From: Verrucomicrobium sp. BvORR106
GTDB lineage: Bacteria; Verrucomicrobiota; Verrucomicrobiia; Verrucomicrobiales; Verrucomicrobiaceae
DNA: 64,000 bases
Assembly (NCBI RefSeq): GCF_000739655.1
Contig: NZ_BATR01000167.1
Location: 51,882-115,881 of the forward strand
Direction: 5' to 3'
Shown: piece after piece, positions 53,901 to 59,745 of the stretch
Layout of the letters: every line of letters begins with the position of its first letter
How positions within the stretch are numbered: position 1 is the stretch's first letter
The notes under the pieces: model-generated
Told to the model about the DNA's origin: nothing
Database searches by the model: none
The model's input: the letters and a program-made list of their open reading frames with translations, nothing else
Made by a program: the position numbers and the translations under genes

Positions 53901-56900
53901 ACCGTTGCGCCAAATCCACCGATGGTAAAAGTGCGATTCGTGGCATCGTTGGAAAGGTTGATGGCGGACAGTTGCAGCCTGTTCGCTGCGGCCAGGTTGC
54001 TGTTGAGACGGCGATCGCCGCCGCTGTTTGTGGTAGCAGCGATGAAATCAACATCAGCAGCCCCCACAATACCACCAGTGCCGTTCAGCCGAAGTTGGTT
54101 TTTGACGGCATTGGCACCGCTGAGGTTGACGCCAGCCTCAAAGAAGCCGCTGTCCATTTGAAGCACGCCAGCGGTCCCCATGGGATCGGTGGCACCGCTT
54201 CTCATGATTCTGAGGAAGGTGCTACCGTTGGAGATCTGAGTAGTACCTCCATAAGTATTGGCAACGGAACCACCAAGCACCAAAATTCCGCCTGCGATTT
54301 GGAACGTATCCGCTGCGCCAGCGGTGTCGCGAATCAGGCCATTGACGTAGGTCGTGCCGTTTCCGGTCATCGCGAACGTGCGAGCCGTGGTATCTCCTGA
54401 GAAAGTGATTGTGTTGTTGAAGGTGGTGGTTGCACCGTATTCCAGGAAGTTTTCGAACGTGGTGTTGTCACCTGTACGAGTGATGTTGAAGAGACCGTCA
54501 AAAGTGAAGTTCTTGTTCCCCACCAAACGCAAGATGTTGCCCGCCTGAGTCACGGTTTGGTTTGACGTGATTGCGAAATCAACAAGGGCCCCAAGGACCG
54601 TTTGATCATTGAAGGTCAGCGTCTTTGCTCCAAGACCGAGGGCCTGGGTGTGGCCAAAGATCAGAGTGCCAGCATTGCCGTTGAAGGTAAATCCACCCGT
54701 AAATGTGTTTGCTCCGCTGACGATCCAAGATCCTGCGCCAGACTTGGCCAGGCTTGTGGCACCACTGGTGCTGTCTCCGATGATCCCCCGGAACTCATTG
54801 GCATCAAAAGTGGAACCTTGAAGGGTCAGCGTCTTGGCACCTGCGGTCGAGACAGCCAAATTGGAGGTAATGACGAGAGCCCCTGTTCCGGACGACTCGA
54901 TCACAGCGGCACCCGTGCTGCCGAACATGTCAAACACCCTGTCAGTAACCTCCCCCGAACCCGTGTAGATAAACGTGGCACCGGTACCGCCATTTCCGAT
55001 CCGAATGCTGGCAATAGGAGCATCGCCACCAGCAGCCCCAACATTGGTTGCATAGACCGCGCCAGTCGTGCTTCCAATTGTATTCACTGCAACTTGCCCA
55101 TCTTGAATCCACAGAGGGCCGGTGAAGCTGTTGCTCCCACTCAACACCAAAAGACCAGTTCCGTTTTTCGCGAGAATGGCACCCTCACCGGAAATGTTTC
55201 CGGAGATGGTCGCATAGTCCATGGTATGAAAGCCATTGTTGCCGACGGTAACCGTGCGCTGGGCTCCACCCAGTTCCAGGTGATTCTGGAATTCGGTTTC
55301 ATAGTTCGCGGTGGAACTGCTGAGAAGCAATGCTCCAGTTCCCAGTGTGTCAGCCCAGATCAGCTGATCGACGTCAAAGGGATAGGCGTTCGTGTCGAGG
55401 TTGACGACCAGCTTGTCACGCCATGCCGCGAAGCCGCCGCTCACGTTCAAGGTGAAGCGCACTGTGCCAGCACCCGTACCGTAGGCCCGATTAAACGTAC
55501 CGTCCGTCTCAAGCACGCCACCGTTAAGCACAACCCCGCTGCCTGCTGACAAGCCCTGACCGTCAACGGCCCTCAATGCCCCAGCGTTAATGGTTGTGGC
55601 ACCCGTGTAAGTGTTGCTTCCAGAAAGAATCCACAAACCGCCATCCACTTTCGTGATGGAAGTCACCTCACCGCCATTGTCACCAATTGCCAGCCGAATT
55701 TCGTTATCCCCAGAGGAACCGCCGCCAAGAGTTAGAAGTCGACTACCGCTTCCTTCGAAGCCCATTGCTCCCGTGTTCGCAAAGATCAGTGCACCTTGAT
55801 AGGTGGTTGTCCCTCCCAGTAGATGAGCCCCAGTGAAGCTGTTGATTCGCCCCCCAGTGGTCCCCAAGCTGAACAGACGGTCTGTCGTGGCTGTTTCGCC
55901 ATAGTATCCCAATGCACCGCTATTGCTCAGCACGAGATTAGAGGCAGCATTACTCGATTGCCCGATTCCACTGCTAACGCCGCCGTTTGCGATCGTGAAG
56001 ATTTCCAGGTTGCCACCGTTCACAACGGTAGCACCGGTATAGGTGTTGTTGCCCGTGAATCGGATGGCACCCGTTCCCGTTTTGGACACGCCAAGGTTGC
56101 CAGTGATCAATCCTGTGAACAATCCGGCTCCGTTGCCATTCCCAATGGTAAGAGTCGCCAGCGCACCAGCATTGCTGATGGTGCCGCTTCCAGCGAACGC
56201 CCCTACCCCAAGATTGAGCCCATTCAGGTCAACCGTACCCCCTTGCCGAGTGGTCAAACCATTTGCGACAGCACCGAGGGTTCCGCTACCGGAAAGACGC
56301 ACTGTACCACTGTTTACGGTTGTCGTGCCAGTGTAGGTGTTCGCCCCCTCAAGAATCAGTGTACCCTCTCCGGACTTGGTCAAACCACCGGTGCTCCCTG
56401 TGATCGGCAACCCGATGGTGAGAGTCTCCCCGGAGAGATCGACTCGAACGACCAATTCCGTAGCGCCACCTGTCGTGACTGATGCCCCGGCTCCGCCAGT
56501 GATTGAACTGGACCCCCCTCCACTTTTGATCAAGCCTCCCGTGCTCAAAGTGAGCACTCCGGAAGCATTCAAGGCGAAGTCGGTTCCTGCGCCACTCAGG
56601 TTCAAGGTCAAAAGTGAGATCGAGGCCTGGCTGGCTGGTGACGACGTGAGTTTGACGTGGCTGGCTGCTGCAACAGTGTTCAACGCTGCAGTTCCCACAT
56701 CTGATCCATAGGCCAGCCCACGAATGAAGCCCCCGTTGGAGGTGTCGTAGGCCGCAAAATCAGCTCCCCCAAAGTACATTCCACTGTTCAGAATGGTGGC
56801 GTTGGTACCTCCAGCAGTAAGGCGGAGGAACACATCCGTGCCATTGGCCCCGCCGCTGGTAACAAAGTTTCCTGTGGCACCCGACGTACGAGCTCCCAAG

Positions 56901-59188
56901 TTTGAGAAGACGAGCACCGTTGCTCCACCGGTCCGCTCAAGCGAGACACTGCCATCGCCAGCAGCAAAGGTCAGCACACCCAAGTTTTCCGTCGTACCAG
57001 CCGCATTCCCGACATACTCAAACTTTCCACCGGCAGTCTGTCCTGGTGCCAAAATCGTGTTTTCCCCGGTACCGACTGCGGCGAAAGTGAGAGCGGTCGC
57101 TGCCAGACCACTGGTGACGCTTGCGTTGGCATTGATCCGCAACGTGCCATTCATCACCTGCGTCAGCCCTGTATACGTATTGTTGCCAGACAACACCCAG
57201 GTTCCTGCTCCAACCTTAATTAAGCCCGTGGTGTTGGTGCCACCATTGTCTGAGATCACCCCACTGATCGTATTGGCTCCTACATTCGTGCCCCCGAGAA
57301 CCAAAGACTTGGCGCCAGCTCCGCTTGAGGTGATGTTGCCACTCAGGGTGAGCGCTCCGGTACCGTTGGCATCGATTCGACCATTGCCAGTCGTTCCAGC
57401 GAGAACGATAGCACTGGCGAACGTTCCACCAGCCCCCACGTAGCGAAGAGCCGGGGCCGAAGTGCCCCCTGCAGCCGTTGTTCCTGTTCCAATATTGATT
57501 GCCCCAGTCGGAAGTGCCGCAAGCGATGAAACTTCTAGTGTGCCCGCATTGATGCTGGTGGTACCCGTCCACTGTGACGCGGTGCCCTGTACGATCATGG
57601 TGGCATTGCCTGATTTTACCAGTGAATGCGCCACCGTTGTACCTGCAGTCTGAATGAAGTTACCCGTCAGGATGATGTTCGCATTGGTCGCCGCGGCAGT
57701 GACAACTTTTGCAGTGCCGGTGCTGTCCATCAAGAAGTCACCTTGAAGAGTCAAGACGCCGTTCATGTTGTTGGTGAACGTGCGAGTTTCCGTCATGCGT
57801 GCCACCCATGTATCGGCATCTGCACTGTCAACGAAAGTTGCAGAGTATCCGTTGCGACCATTCATGGTGATGTCGCGGTTATTCATCTGCAAGTCCGCGA
57901 GGGTAATGTTTTGCTTCACACCCGTCCCACCGATGGCTCGATCGACGAAGATCGTTCCCACCGTATTTACATCCACAGTCACGCCTTTGTTGGCGAAGCC
58001 CGTGTCAGTGGAGAGCGAGTCAGAGCGAACTTCCAACGTGGCATTGCTAAACCGGATGGCATCAATGCCCGTACGTGTCCCCAGGTCAGCCGCTGAGTCC
58101 ACGCGCAGAACTCCACCGTTGACTCGAATAAGCCCCGCATATCCAGTGGCATCAGCCGGGTTCAACACCATCGTGCCGCCACTTTCTTTGACAATTTCGG
58201 CAGTCGAAGTGCCGGTCACATTGCCTGTGAGCACTACGTTTCCGTTGGCATTGCCACCACTATTGAAGATGACTTGCCGCACATCCAGCGCCAAGTTGTT
58301 GAGGGACAGCGTTCCAATATTGGAATAAACTCTCGAGTTGGCGGTCAGAGTCAGAGTCCCGGTCAAAGAGTTGTTCCCTACGCTGACCAAACCACCGTCA
58401 CTGAATTGACGAATGTTTGCTGCTTGGGATGCAAGTGTGATGTTTTCTCCGATGGTAATACCTCCACCAATTCGGAGTTGCGCCCCACTGGCCGATACGG
58501 TCGTTCCATCGCCACCCAGCGCATTCGAATGCAATACAGTGAGCGCACCTTGGTTGATGAGCGTGCGACCAGTGTAGGTGTTATCTCCAGCCAGGATGAG
58601 GTTACCGCGTCCCGTCTTGATAATGGCGTTTGAGGTGCTGGTGAACCCACCGCTGATAACCCCATTGATTCTAACAGTTGAGAAGTCGAAAACACCAGCC
58701 GTAGTGGCAGCGTTCAAAAGGCTGACATTGCTTCCAATATTCGCAGTCAAAGAATCCACCAACGTCACTGGCGCATTGATGACATCCGTACCCAGGCCGG
58801 TGCGCTCCAAGAAAGCCGTCCCCCCAACAACTGCTCCGTCAAACACCAACGATCCACTGGCCCCCGTCTCGAACGTGTAGCCTCTTAGGTTTCCGTACGT
58901 TCCCAAGGTTAAGCGCCCGAGGGTAATCTCTTCATTCAGATCGATTGTCTGGCTTCCAGTCAAAGCCTGGGTGAATCTGGCCGTCGCCCCCACTGAGTCA
59001 GGGTGCAACGCCGGGTTCCAATTTGCATCCGAAACCCAATCATACACGCCGGATGACGTCTGATTCCATGTGGCGTCACCTCCAATCGATTTTGAGCTCC
59101 AAGCTGTAAAACAGACCAACAGCGCAGCGTTCACCGGCACGACGAGGCGTCGACGCATGGTTTGAAGGAGTGGGCTGGACTTGCGCAT
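35924..59188 (-). CDS. Giant beta-strand-repeat surface protein of about 7,754 residues, PEP-CTERM
   Basis: One uninterrupted frame of 23.3 kb. The ATG at 59188 (MRKSSPLLQTMRRRLVVPVN) gives a long signal peptide; the in-frame TTG at 59233 and ATG at 59158 are alternatives. The mature start has VYDWVSDANWNPALHPDSVG. I count about 34 repeats of the form G-x-G-x-L-x-L-x-G-x-N-T-Y-T-G-x-T-x-V-x-x-G-x-L-x-V, the autotransporter-associated beta-strand repeat, predicted to form a beta-helix. Four copies of an ILGGWATV-centred module are spaced 4.5-4.8 kb apart. The end is a PEP-CTERM signal: APEPSRA, a hydrophobic stretch, RRRRR. No beta-barrel or catalytic domain is visible. It is probably an exported, surface-held fibre or adhesin; that role is inferred. 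At least five G6 tracts in it are in frame. Confidence 0.9.
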   Translation of the reverse strand: MRKSSPLLQTMRRRLVVPVNAALLVCFTAWSSKSIGGDATWNQTSSGVYDWVSDANWNPALHPDSVGATARFTQALTGSQTIDLNEEITLGRLTLGTYGNLRGYTFETGASGSLVFDGAVVGGTAFLERTGLGTDVINAPVTLVDSLTANIGSNVSLLNAATTAGVFDFSTVRINGVISGGFTSTSNAIIKTGRGNLILAGDNTYTGRTLINQGALTVLHSNALGGDGTTVSASGAQLRIGGGITIGENITLASQAANIRQFSDGGLVSVGNNSLTGTLTLTANSRVYSNIGTLSLNNLALDVRQVIFNSGGNANGNVVLTGNVTGTSTAEIVKESGGTMVLNPADATGYAGLIRVNGGVLRVDSAADLGTRTGIDAIRFSNATLEVRSDSLSTDTGFANKGVTVDVNTVGTIFVDRAIGGTGVKQNITLADLQMNNRDITMNGRNGYSATFVDSADADTWVARMTETRTFTNNMNGVLTLQGDFLMDSTGTAKVVTAAATNANIILTGNFIQTAGTTVAHSLVKSGNATMIVQGTASQWTGTTSINAGTLEVSSLAALPTGAINIGTGTTAAGGTSAPALRYVGAGGTFASAIVLAGTTGNGRIDANGTGALTLSGNITSSGAGAKSLVLGGTNVGANTISGVISDNGGTNTTGLIKVGAGTWVLSGNNTYTGLTQVMNGTLRINANASVTSGLAATALTFAAVGTGENTILAPGQTAGGKFEYVGNAAGTTENLGVLTFAAGDGSVSLERTGGATVLVFSNLGARTSGATGNFVTSGGANGTDVFLRLTAGGTNATILNSGMYFGGADFAAYDTSNGGFIRGLAYGSDVGTAALNTVAAASHVKLTSSPASQASISLLTLNLSGAGTDFALNASGVLTLSTGGLIKSGGGSSSITGGAGASVTTGGATELVVRVDLSGETLTIGLPITGSTGGLTKSGEGTLILEGANTYTGTTTVNSGTVRLSGSGTLGAVANGLTTRQGGTVDLNGLNLGVGAFAGSGTISNAGALATLTIGNGNGAGLFTGLITGNLGVSKTGTGAIRFTGNNTYTGATVVNGGNLEIFTIANGGVSSGIGQSSNAASNLVLSNSGALGYYGETATTDRLFSLGTTGGRINSFTGAHLLGGTTTYQGALIFANTGAMGFEGSGSRLLTLGGGSSGDNEIRLAIGDNGGEVTSITKVDGGLWILSGSNTYTGATTINAGALRAVDGQGLSAGSGVVLNGGVLETDGTFNRAYGTGAGTVRFTLNVSGGFAAWRDKLVVNLDTNAYPFDVDQLIWADTLGTGALLLSSSTANYETEFQNHLELGGAQRTVTVGNNGFHTMDYATISGNISGEGAILAKNGTGLLVLSGSNSFTGPLWIQDGQVAVNTIGSTTGAVYATNVGAAGGDAPIASIRIGNGGTGATFIYTGSGEVTDRVFDMFGSTGAAVIESSGTGALVITSNLAVSTAGAKTLTLQGSTFDANEFRGIIGDSTSGATSLAKSGAGSWIVSGANTFTGGFTFNGNAGTLIFGHTQALGLGAKTLTFNDQTVLGALVDFAITSNQTVTQAGNILRLVGNKNFTFDGLFNITRTGDNTTFENFLEYGATTTFNNTITFSGDTTARTFAMTGNGTTYVNGLIRDTAGAADTFQIAGGILVLGGSVANTYGGTTQISNGSTFLRIMRSGATDPMGTAGVLQMDSGFFEAGVNLSGANAVKNQLRLNGTGGIVGAADVDFIAATTNSGGDRRLNSNLAAANRLQLSAINLSNDATNRTFTIGGFGATVISGVIANGGGSSASAFTYNGGLSGTLTIANGATANTYTGATIISGGTVILTNTSVDQFGTGTLQLNGGTTGGWLQSNVVGGSTIDNATLLNGGNTFSVNGAQNVTFTGVMTNNGGNRTLNSDITGGNRLTLAGAVNLSQDNTGRTLTIGGAGLTRITGAVVNGGSGAGVFVKAGSGTVTMLNDNTYTGATTVIGGELALDYSTNAATKLASGAALTLGSNTFPTITAVTNSNLGLANPTLRLSGNTSAVTETVNGLTLNQGAARIIVTPGSASLTLALGAITRGQTGATMDVAYGPGTAAVTTSNTLTNGILGGWLTVNGTDYAKLSGTTIVALAAGDYTTTNNVASWVTGTTNMTNNAAFTGTIGSSIAVNTVRFGAAAASTIDIGTNATLTITNGGLLVSSGVGANASNITGGYLDAGVGGELLIHQHNTAGDLTISSRIATGRVTKSGDGVLVLSGGNAYSGETVINEGTVRVVGGSGIGDYSTVTLRNDSTAKLQLQANETIGNLQGGGDVGGNVELGANTLRINQSAVTNYGGAFVGSGQIVVQGIGQLRSFAASAGFTGTLSLDGQQALLLQLMGDGVQNFVNASTINVKNASLLIDNNGSRPTDRIGNTAALKLDSARAQFGGIHTGLWVRTDQSSAAYNWNQAANTADYTNLITEDVGVLTLVAGDNYARMESTGGGVLRFRADSLVRGAGATFVVRGTNLGLGPNTGANPNTQRVIFGFTGTAPTGSLIGGAGAANTTTISVLPWGIGESVTGSIAATNRGNSFLTYDSVTGSLRPLNLTTEYSSNFDGLTTNVRFASTTASLSAIPGGNNSANVLVLDSSAGGTVTVTGEALRSLTLNAGGILSTSQGGTAATNIGGFSQILTNSSEYVVFTQGAHTLTVSSALATGGAGLVKAGEGRLILSANNSFGGATYVNDGVLELDGAIANSSSVTINGGSLVADVANALNDAATVNLAGSGTTYFVNESDTIGKLTGVADSRVTVAAGKILKVVDNTAGSTSLTTAVSGAGGFEKAGTTTLVLNGELQTSGDVIVSNGTMVLGSGQPYPEQIHDLASVTVQTGGTLDLNNISETIGSLAGVGGNVVLGSGTLTVGRNGLNGVYGGTISGSGGLIKVGAGSQTLSGTGSFTGPVLVRGGKLVLSGGSAVADGNDVTVSGYGATLELNTSETIRLLSVADGATVNLGSGAILTTTNTGAATIGGFITGQGGFTKNGAGVLSLGGTMTHNGATTINAGSVVVGVANKNANNVLSATSRLHFAAGTSLSFINTNQNIRGYYAVGSLTGGAATNNSINLVNGSNVSTLVVGADNTNFSFAGEIFGDNAETAVMKVGTGIWEITGGWDGSGNGYDGILRAEQGTIAVNTGAIGLDGSNKLVLSNQTGVKVTYSVGNATDTITDITGGGRVVGFTPYSLGGNAGNANYGGNYLGLTGGEIEINNVNTVLSVNSASPRVFGGVLSGIGTFAKTGAGVLDLWGANTISKIRVDGGFLRLGAFGQATGIGGLAASGTGSLSANTNLTVNAAGTFDLNGATQTLNTLTGSGVVSLQNGTLIFDHVNTSIVSTSGAFSGSIRGNGTLIVNGTTVNGWDLSGDNTFTGNLIVNGGLLRLNHTGVLSTGAVMDSVVVTVNSSGNMVVVIDEAIGALQGTGEVELQGRLTLTDGRGAVFAGILSGGGGLTLSGGSLTLNNANTYGGVTRIENGATIILDRGASGTDVVSNFADWELSGATVIVAGSSVGTEEKGNTVLTGGANRIAQSLGVNGVPNSGGTFALNAITRDSEKGATLLVEGATATTDTSNNSTGILGGYAVYNKNTWAVSDVAASDTLITGLANSAYTKTSTLGVTALTGVEHLDVDSNYTTPGGDGLFFADDAAATIRFNNAASRTLTIMSELTLTGSGILVTSNVGANDSFISGGRLGEAVSPSGGTNTLNELIVHQYNAKGDLIISSEIGGNLSMDLTKVGQGKLILLGDNSYGGTTFVHEGVLVVGNGGTQGTIAQTTDIVLGGVLDINKSNNISLAAIRSSNPGTSVPAYPRGWLRQLGSGVTELKFNNADFTGRISVRNGVLDVQHSSGLGRSGIESGQTTVEAGGKLRYSGIAGLTIAENIYLKGGTLEVATTGGLTSEQSGAVALIGATNNVTVASGETLRITGSILGLEDTSSAVGMQSAGVVFGGGGTVILEGTNLYYGPTTVDLGTTLRLGNNSAGGNLGRGDLALNGTMILDRTNATLYIGNKISGAGSINVNRTGVSNVDHRVYFTGDLTGATGRLNLLGTTGHTAVTLGNNSYIGSGVTPGFSGYDITGSSTGNVGVRISYMDNVQAIAADILMKPVNDSAGTNNRLSFFNKTGFGLLELSGKIAGEFASGSTDDRAFLQVVTGVMRIKTDQASGNYLMGLTGGNADGSKAFGGEISLAGNNSGAHAATNYGYFEIVGDANQTIFANITGGGDTNNGGIFVYNSTGTTVLTGNNTLFNDRNQINKGTVVFQGGNAWRNDGRISVGAGATLRVDTSETTNYSIMRGATLEVGTGVTFNNNGNTGAFIGGIVTGNGALQFNGNVTNRLHYENNTYSGGTILNRGSIQFTAGGSFGTGLINIDALATTEAEDNLLQYVGVKPGTQTVTNAITFNGSSTTRRTGLASYGVGQLIFSGPITLNRNAYLRGSATGISPNLAPFGNWTAGTPTISGLITGAGGIIKEDAGAWLLSNAGNTFTGSISLNNGRLETNSIGALGGTTKTFNLGSGGNSPSLVFTSAFTGGTLATTVEMNLSGTGGTTRIVNLGSGALTIADPTWTSTGAGSKTLALGRFDDTAGFVNVIQGAIVNNSGTNITSLVKDGMSTWRLNGVSTFTGSLTVNNGVLQLGNSAGTTLDNAVDVVLNNSTGRGATLELLFNETIDHLQGNVGSTVVLGANRLTIGANNGAATFNGVISGTGGVTKTGTGTMTFGAASSNVGLLQLGQNTYTGATRIEGGRIDTSTFANGGVASGFGASSNAASNLVLAGANNVSDIGIRYIGTGPASTDRLLTISGSDSATRTNNSIWASSSHVLGINDDAVVNFTNTGNIAFASANTVSTLTLRGNETGALLDHTFGLKLVDNGTAAFHLNKVELGLWVITNANTYTGTTTVSGGTLAITNNTALGSTTGGTTLSGASGSGLQLRGGLTITGETLTIATADASLVAKTGANVWTGGVVLSQNGRLSAATGASLDVSGVISGSGQLSIFDTGTVVLSGANTLSGQTNLAGGTLRLNYATATGSKLADGAALVFGGVNVATLAGVDDNNYTLSYQVGLSGGTLELSGGSHTEVVSATTINAGANRIIRTGGTSVVALNAITRAQGGTMDFGAASIATTDTNNTNGILGGWATVNKTDWAQSINTGAADTAITAFTGYAANTYTSASNTDVTTFGAVTAGFTTNSLRFNAAGGGTITLSGTNNLQSGGILMTANSGAVTIGGGAGVTLRSATSSSTANALDGLIIHNHSSNDLTIDVVIGQNVTGAGTQGITKTGDGKVILTQNNTFQGQVYITGGILQIGNGGTSGSLGTGGSSFNQIFIHKGATLLYNTTSTSEYNFQTLSGEGTLRLAATHSQPLLLDDDNANFVGSIILDGGILRVRGNNNALGSGRTTVIVNSGANLQAAGAGQTFGALITFNQGATLSAIFGNATNSTATFSGRLDFNNTTSAGMTVFTDLSQNLTISGIIKGSNGFTKTGDGTLTLSGQNFYDGAGTLSGQIIVSGGVLNLGNARALGSFGIGNETIVQSGASLDLREQDLNIGDDSSPLREIIHIAGSGYLGTGALRNTNSTSSGTVSIIKLDADASVGGSARIDMSAYDTDITAGNVAVRPTIEGNGHSLTKVGVGDFAVFEGEFSGLDELILSEGEFRAETRTQFPYVVNSLTTNPNGIGAPGVGGGATPLTAYPHTLLSHTTITGGVKVVYGGQTTDPNNVAILNAMVGARLEFYRQHGAHHTAAITAFGRSAASGGNFSTTSYIELNSDTLSKTYTFYDGSITLTGLADGSNTFFNIEGGGAGTNLGDGILGTQSPAGDQVVNAQSMLIIQGAITGSGGFTKLGSRELRLTGNNTYTGDTVLTRLTGTSQPIDPDQADEARVDLFGTTLYGQGTMANTANLVFERRGVLRVDNTSDLDGANITSTPGGFGNTNIGANLSNRINDNATLRMREGYLVFDSGSTNVTETLGTVRAEIGQNYITVNPKNGSNADTQITISKIERLAGSTLVLSSWDSTATFGLTDAAADDSVRFRLLDSSGLSFSGAANTQTNKAVAKGLFGGLAPLANDEAHLWGNGQASAQSRNNQLFSGRHFMTLDGGYLRPLDDSEYYTNTANMAGAAGQNLNLSLPATMLMENLTVNSLRFGNLDDNLNNNAPGSTVPGTRMVGWQQFTPTLVIDDNATLNITSGMILSANMGQGVNQDMQTYINGGTINFGDKEGLIVNVNGWYNTSSGTYAGNAMFIRSTIAGTVAANEVGITKAGFQEVFFDGRNTYSGITKVTNGSLSLRHDQALGQGGTGHGVVVEGSGQITIRAGINIGHKNGNLNASREDIYVGTLAIDNQNVISNIDSVNRWYGNITFDNISNGGQTVNATIDPRILIGGNSTLVMAGNLGGGNTAVTNDTYYINPRQWTLDGGSNGWLILQGTVGDKLDANGNAISVNGPISNKPTGTVIGGTTYTNENEVLVSWLGGSDEMNVEAQQQWKAVGRIELMRGFLRYTGDGSFYDANTLDLINRSEAGNGFVGFQIGGSNYKTDPGDNSMVNFLLTKAGQSLGVNNFTITTHANANNGAVMIGGENESGVVTFGAITTATNSTIALGRDVRLYANAGGTVEFNSRFTGGSISKVGRGIVSLNGSVVGASTTASFLISGGTLKLDYTTQNNVRFADSGASNFNGGTFQVVGNTAANTTQGFTNVNNGALNLRPGATEILVESSAGRTTTLNLGRRASATDGANINRTAGSTINFVEANNGGTSAITLAAKSSNWVTNVLLGGWATYSNTARQAADFAMINATGNAIQGLTRVASETQNDVSNWRSTLETGANVTENGTGFTGSLGTGSNLTINSLRFDTASDNAIGLGTTTLNVSSGGILVSSNVGQFNKTIYGGVLTTVNDGELYLHHYGQNRLTIASQIGAASLAPSVVVVTGPSVTGAASLANWANEGARQVILTADNSVAGKEMKWHLTGSVLSVSNMNQLGKVDFAAATNDAIYMNGGAFRWTGGTADLDNERNVTIGGNGGVIDIVDGDAVFTIKGNIISENNYAYVNGSANAGSFVGGDLIKMGAGTLGIEGESAANGSFTGMIDVREGTLRLNGDNTAATSGTQTIAILGTNRSFLDGTVFRQGTNFEVYLGAAGGGVEWRIEEWLRFEGNNTMRIGQTPVAGVTNRTTHINGVIDVQGTLTVDVAAGLTARFNQSSGGYLTGTGDIIKSGQGVLEFRDNNLLWSGALKVEEGVMRLISTGMVAGVGTQAITLGANNRQGVAEIQMYWEQGIPGAVHEVFQDINVIYNPLQTKRITAVAETAAGLEAYFHGDITLSDNLGLYTQQPSRLSGGTYSFMYFTGGFKDDLINGRSGNLSLHVDDTNNGTANNQQVGEGIGYFVFRGDNSGWSGDVILGLNQSWDQDEQVVLRLENDKALTELNDVTMNGSSKLQVAGSNVTIGSLHTNNGPLGTTTPGSGNDGLGNFQGVVGSSAFIENASTTEGTLTVTQTTPSNTEALWDVHFRNGTLPNHLISNNTAVSAALHVVKAGNGWATMTLDNDYTGTTTVKAGVLQIGRGGVGDTGAANAQGTIVKGGATVAGTGFVQGGLTLELNGLLKPGDNAGSSMGTLTINGNTLLGTGSVTQLQIQRATYNNSSYLDYRDTDYASWVAGITTDEFSHALSDPVLANQHDKLVVNGTLTWTAGTKIEVVNNGYTATAGDVFNLIDWFAVSGGINTGSAIYAGGISWNDLVLPELGNGFRWDTSLFNSQGILLVVAPEPSRALLLMLGFALLFMRRRRR
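38525..39150 (-). repeat. ILGGWATV module, copy 4 (giant protein 1)
   Basis: The core is NVLLGGWATYSNTARQAADF, with NSLRFDTASDNAIGLGTTTL after it and ELYLHHYGQNRLTIASQIGA at the end. This is the most divergent giant-protein copy. Borders are approximate. Confidence 0.65.
43430..43985 (-). repeat. ILGGWATV module, copy 3 (giant protein 1)
   Basis: GANRIIRTGGTSVVALNAIT leads to TNGILGGWATVNKTDWAQS, then TNSLRFNAAGGGTITLSGTN, and closes with LIIHNHSSNDLTIDVVIGQN. This copy best shows all parts of the module. Borders are approximate. Confidence 0.75.
48030..48655 (-). repeat. ILGGWATV module, copy 2 (giant protein 1)
   Basis: The lead-in GTFALNAITRDSEKGATLLV is followed by NNSTGILGGYAVYNKNTWAV, and the copy closes with NELIVHQYNAKGDLIISSEI. 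Borders are approximate. Confidence 0.75.
52560..53130 (-). repeat. ILGGWATV module, copy 1 (giant protein 1)
   Basis: The lead-in LTLALGAITRGQTGATMDVA is followed by TNGILGGWLTVNGTDYAKLS, and the copy closes with ELLIHQHNTAGDLTISSRIA. Borders are approximate. Confidence 0.75.
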
Positions 59189-59745
59189 ACGAACTTGGAT
59201 GAGTCTTTTTTGAAACGAAAAATTTAGAAACAAGAGATGATCGTCAACACGAACCTGAACTCAGCTGGCCTCGGCTCCCAAAAGGAGGGCTTTAGGCTGC
59301 AAAAACATTACAGTGTAACCACAATTCAGGTTGTTCATGTTGAAGGAGTTTCGAAAACGCGGCCAAATCATCTCTTCTACTTCTCTCCCACCGCGGAGAC
59401 AATCACTTCCCGGACGCTTTGAAAAAGCAGGTATCCGGGTGCATCGCAAATATACAATGTATTGCTCAAGTGATTCAATGGTGAGGATTTGGGCCGATTT
59501 CACTCCACTTCATTTGTGCCAGCAAGATAAATTTTTTGCTGACCACAAGAATTTTCCTACCCCCCTTACACCTCTCGGATAGCCAGCCATTCCGATTGGC
59601 GAGATTCCAATAGGGATGTGCTTTAGTTTGCACAAATTGTGATCTTTAAGGCTCAATCATCAGACCCTATTTTGAGGGGGCGACATCATCTAACTATTGA
59701 CAATATTTAGGATATCTTTAGGATTACTTCTAAATTGCCCACGTT
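59189..59745. other. Intergenic region between divergent giant gene and LptA-like gene
   Basis: AT-rich relative to the rest of the window. On the minus strand TTGACG (59247-59242) and TAAATT (59226-59221), 15 bases apart, are a weak promoter candidate for the giant gene. The plus-strand promoter for the LptA-like gene is listed separately. Two frames of about 80 codons here have no recognisable start signals or family features and are not called. Confidence 0.4.
59697..59724 (+). promoter_or_regulatory. Sigma70-like promoter for the LptA-like gene
   Basis: TTGACA at 59697-59702 and TAGGAT at 59719-59724 with 16 bases between. Transcription would begin near 59731, about 15 bases before the GTG start, implying a very short leader. 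Confidence 0.55.

Noticed and set aside
36105..58880. Many plus-strand frames of 60-455 codons opposite the giant gene (for example 39566-40933, 42167-43309, 37331-38458)
   Set aside because: They mirror the Gly/Thr/Asn-rich codon pattern of the minus-strand repeats, overlap one another, lack start signals and show no known domains.
36000..59000. CRISPR-like or tandem DNA repeats
   Set aside because: The repetition is at the protein level with diverged DNA; no short direct repeats with uniform spacers are present.
26126..59188. Classical type V autotransporters
   Set aside because: No C-terminal beta-barrel is present in either protein; both end in PEP-CTERM signals.
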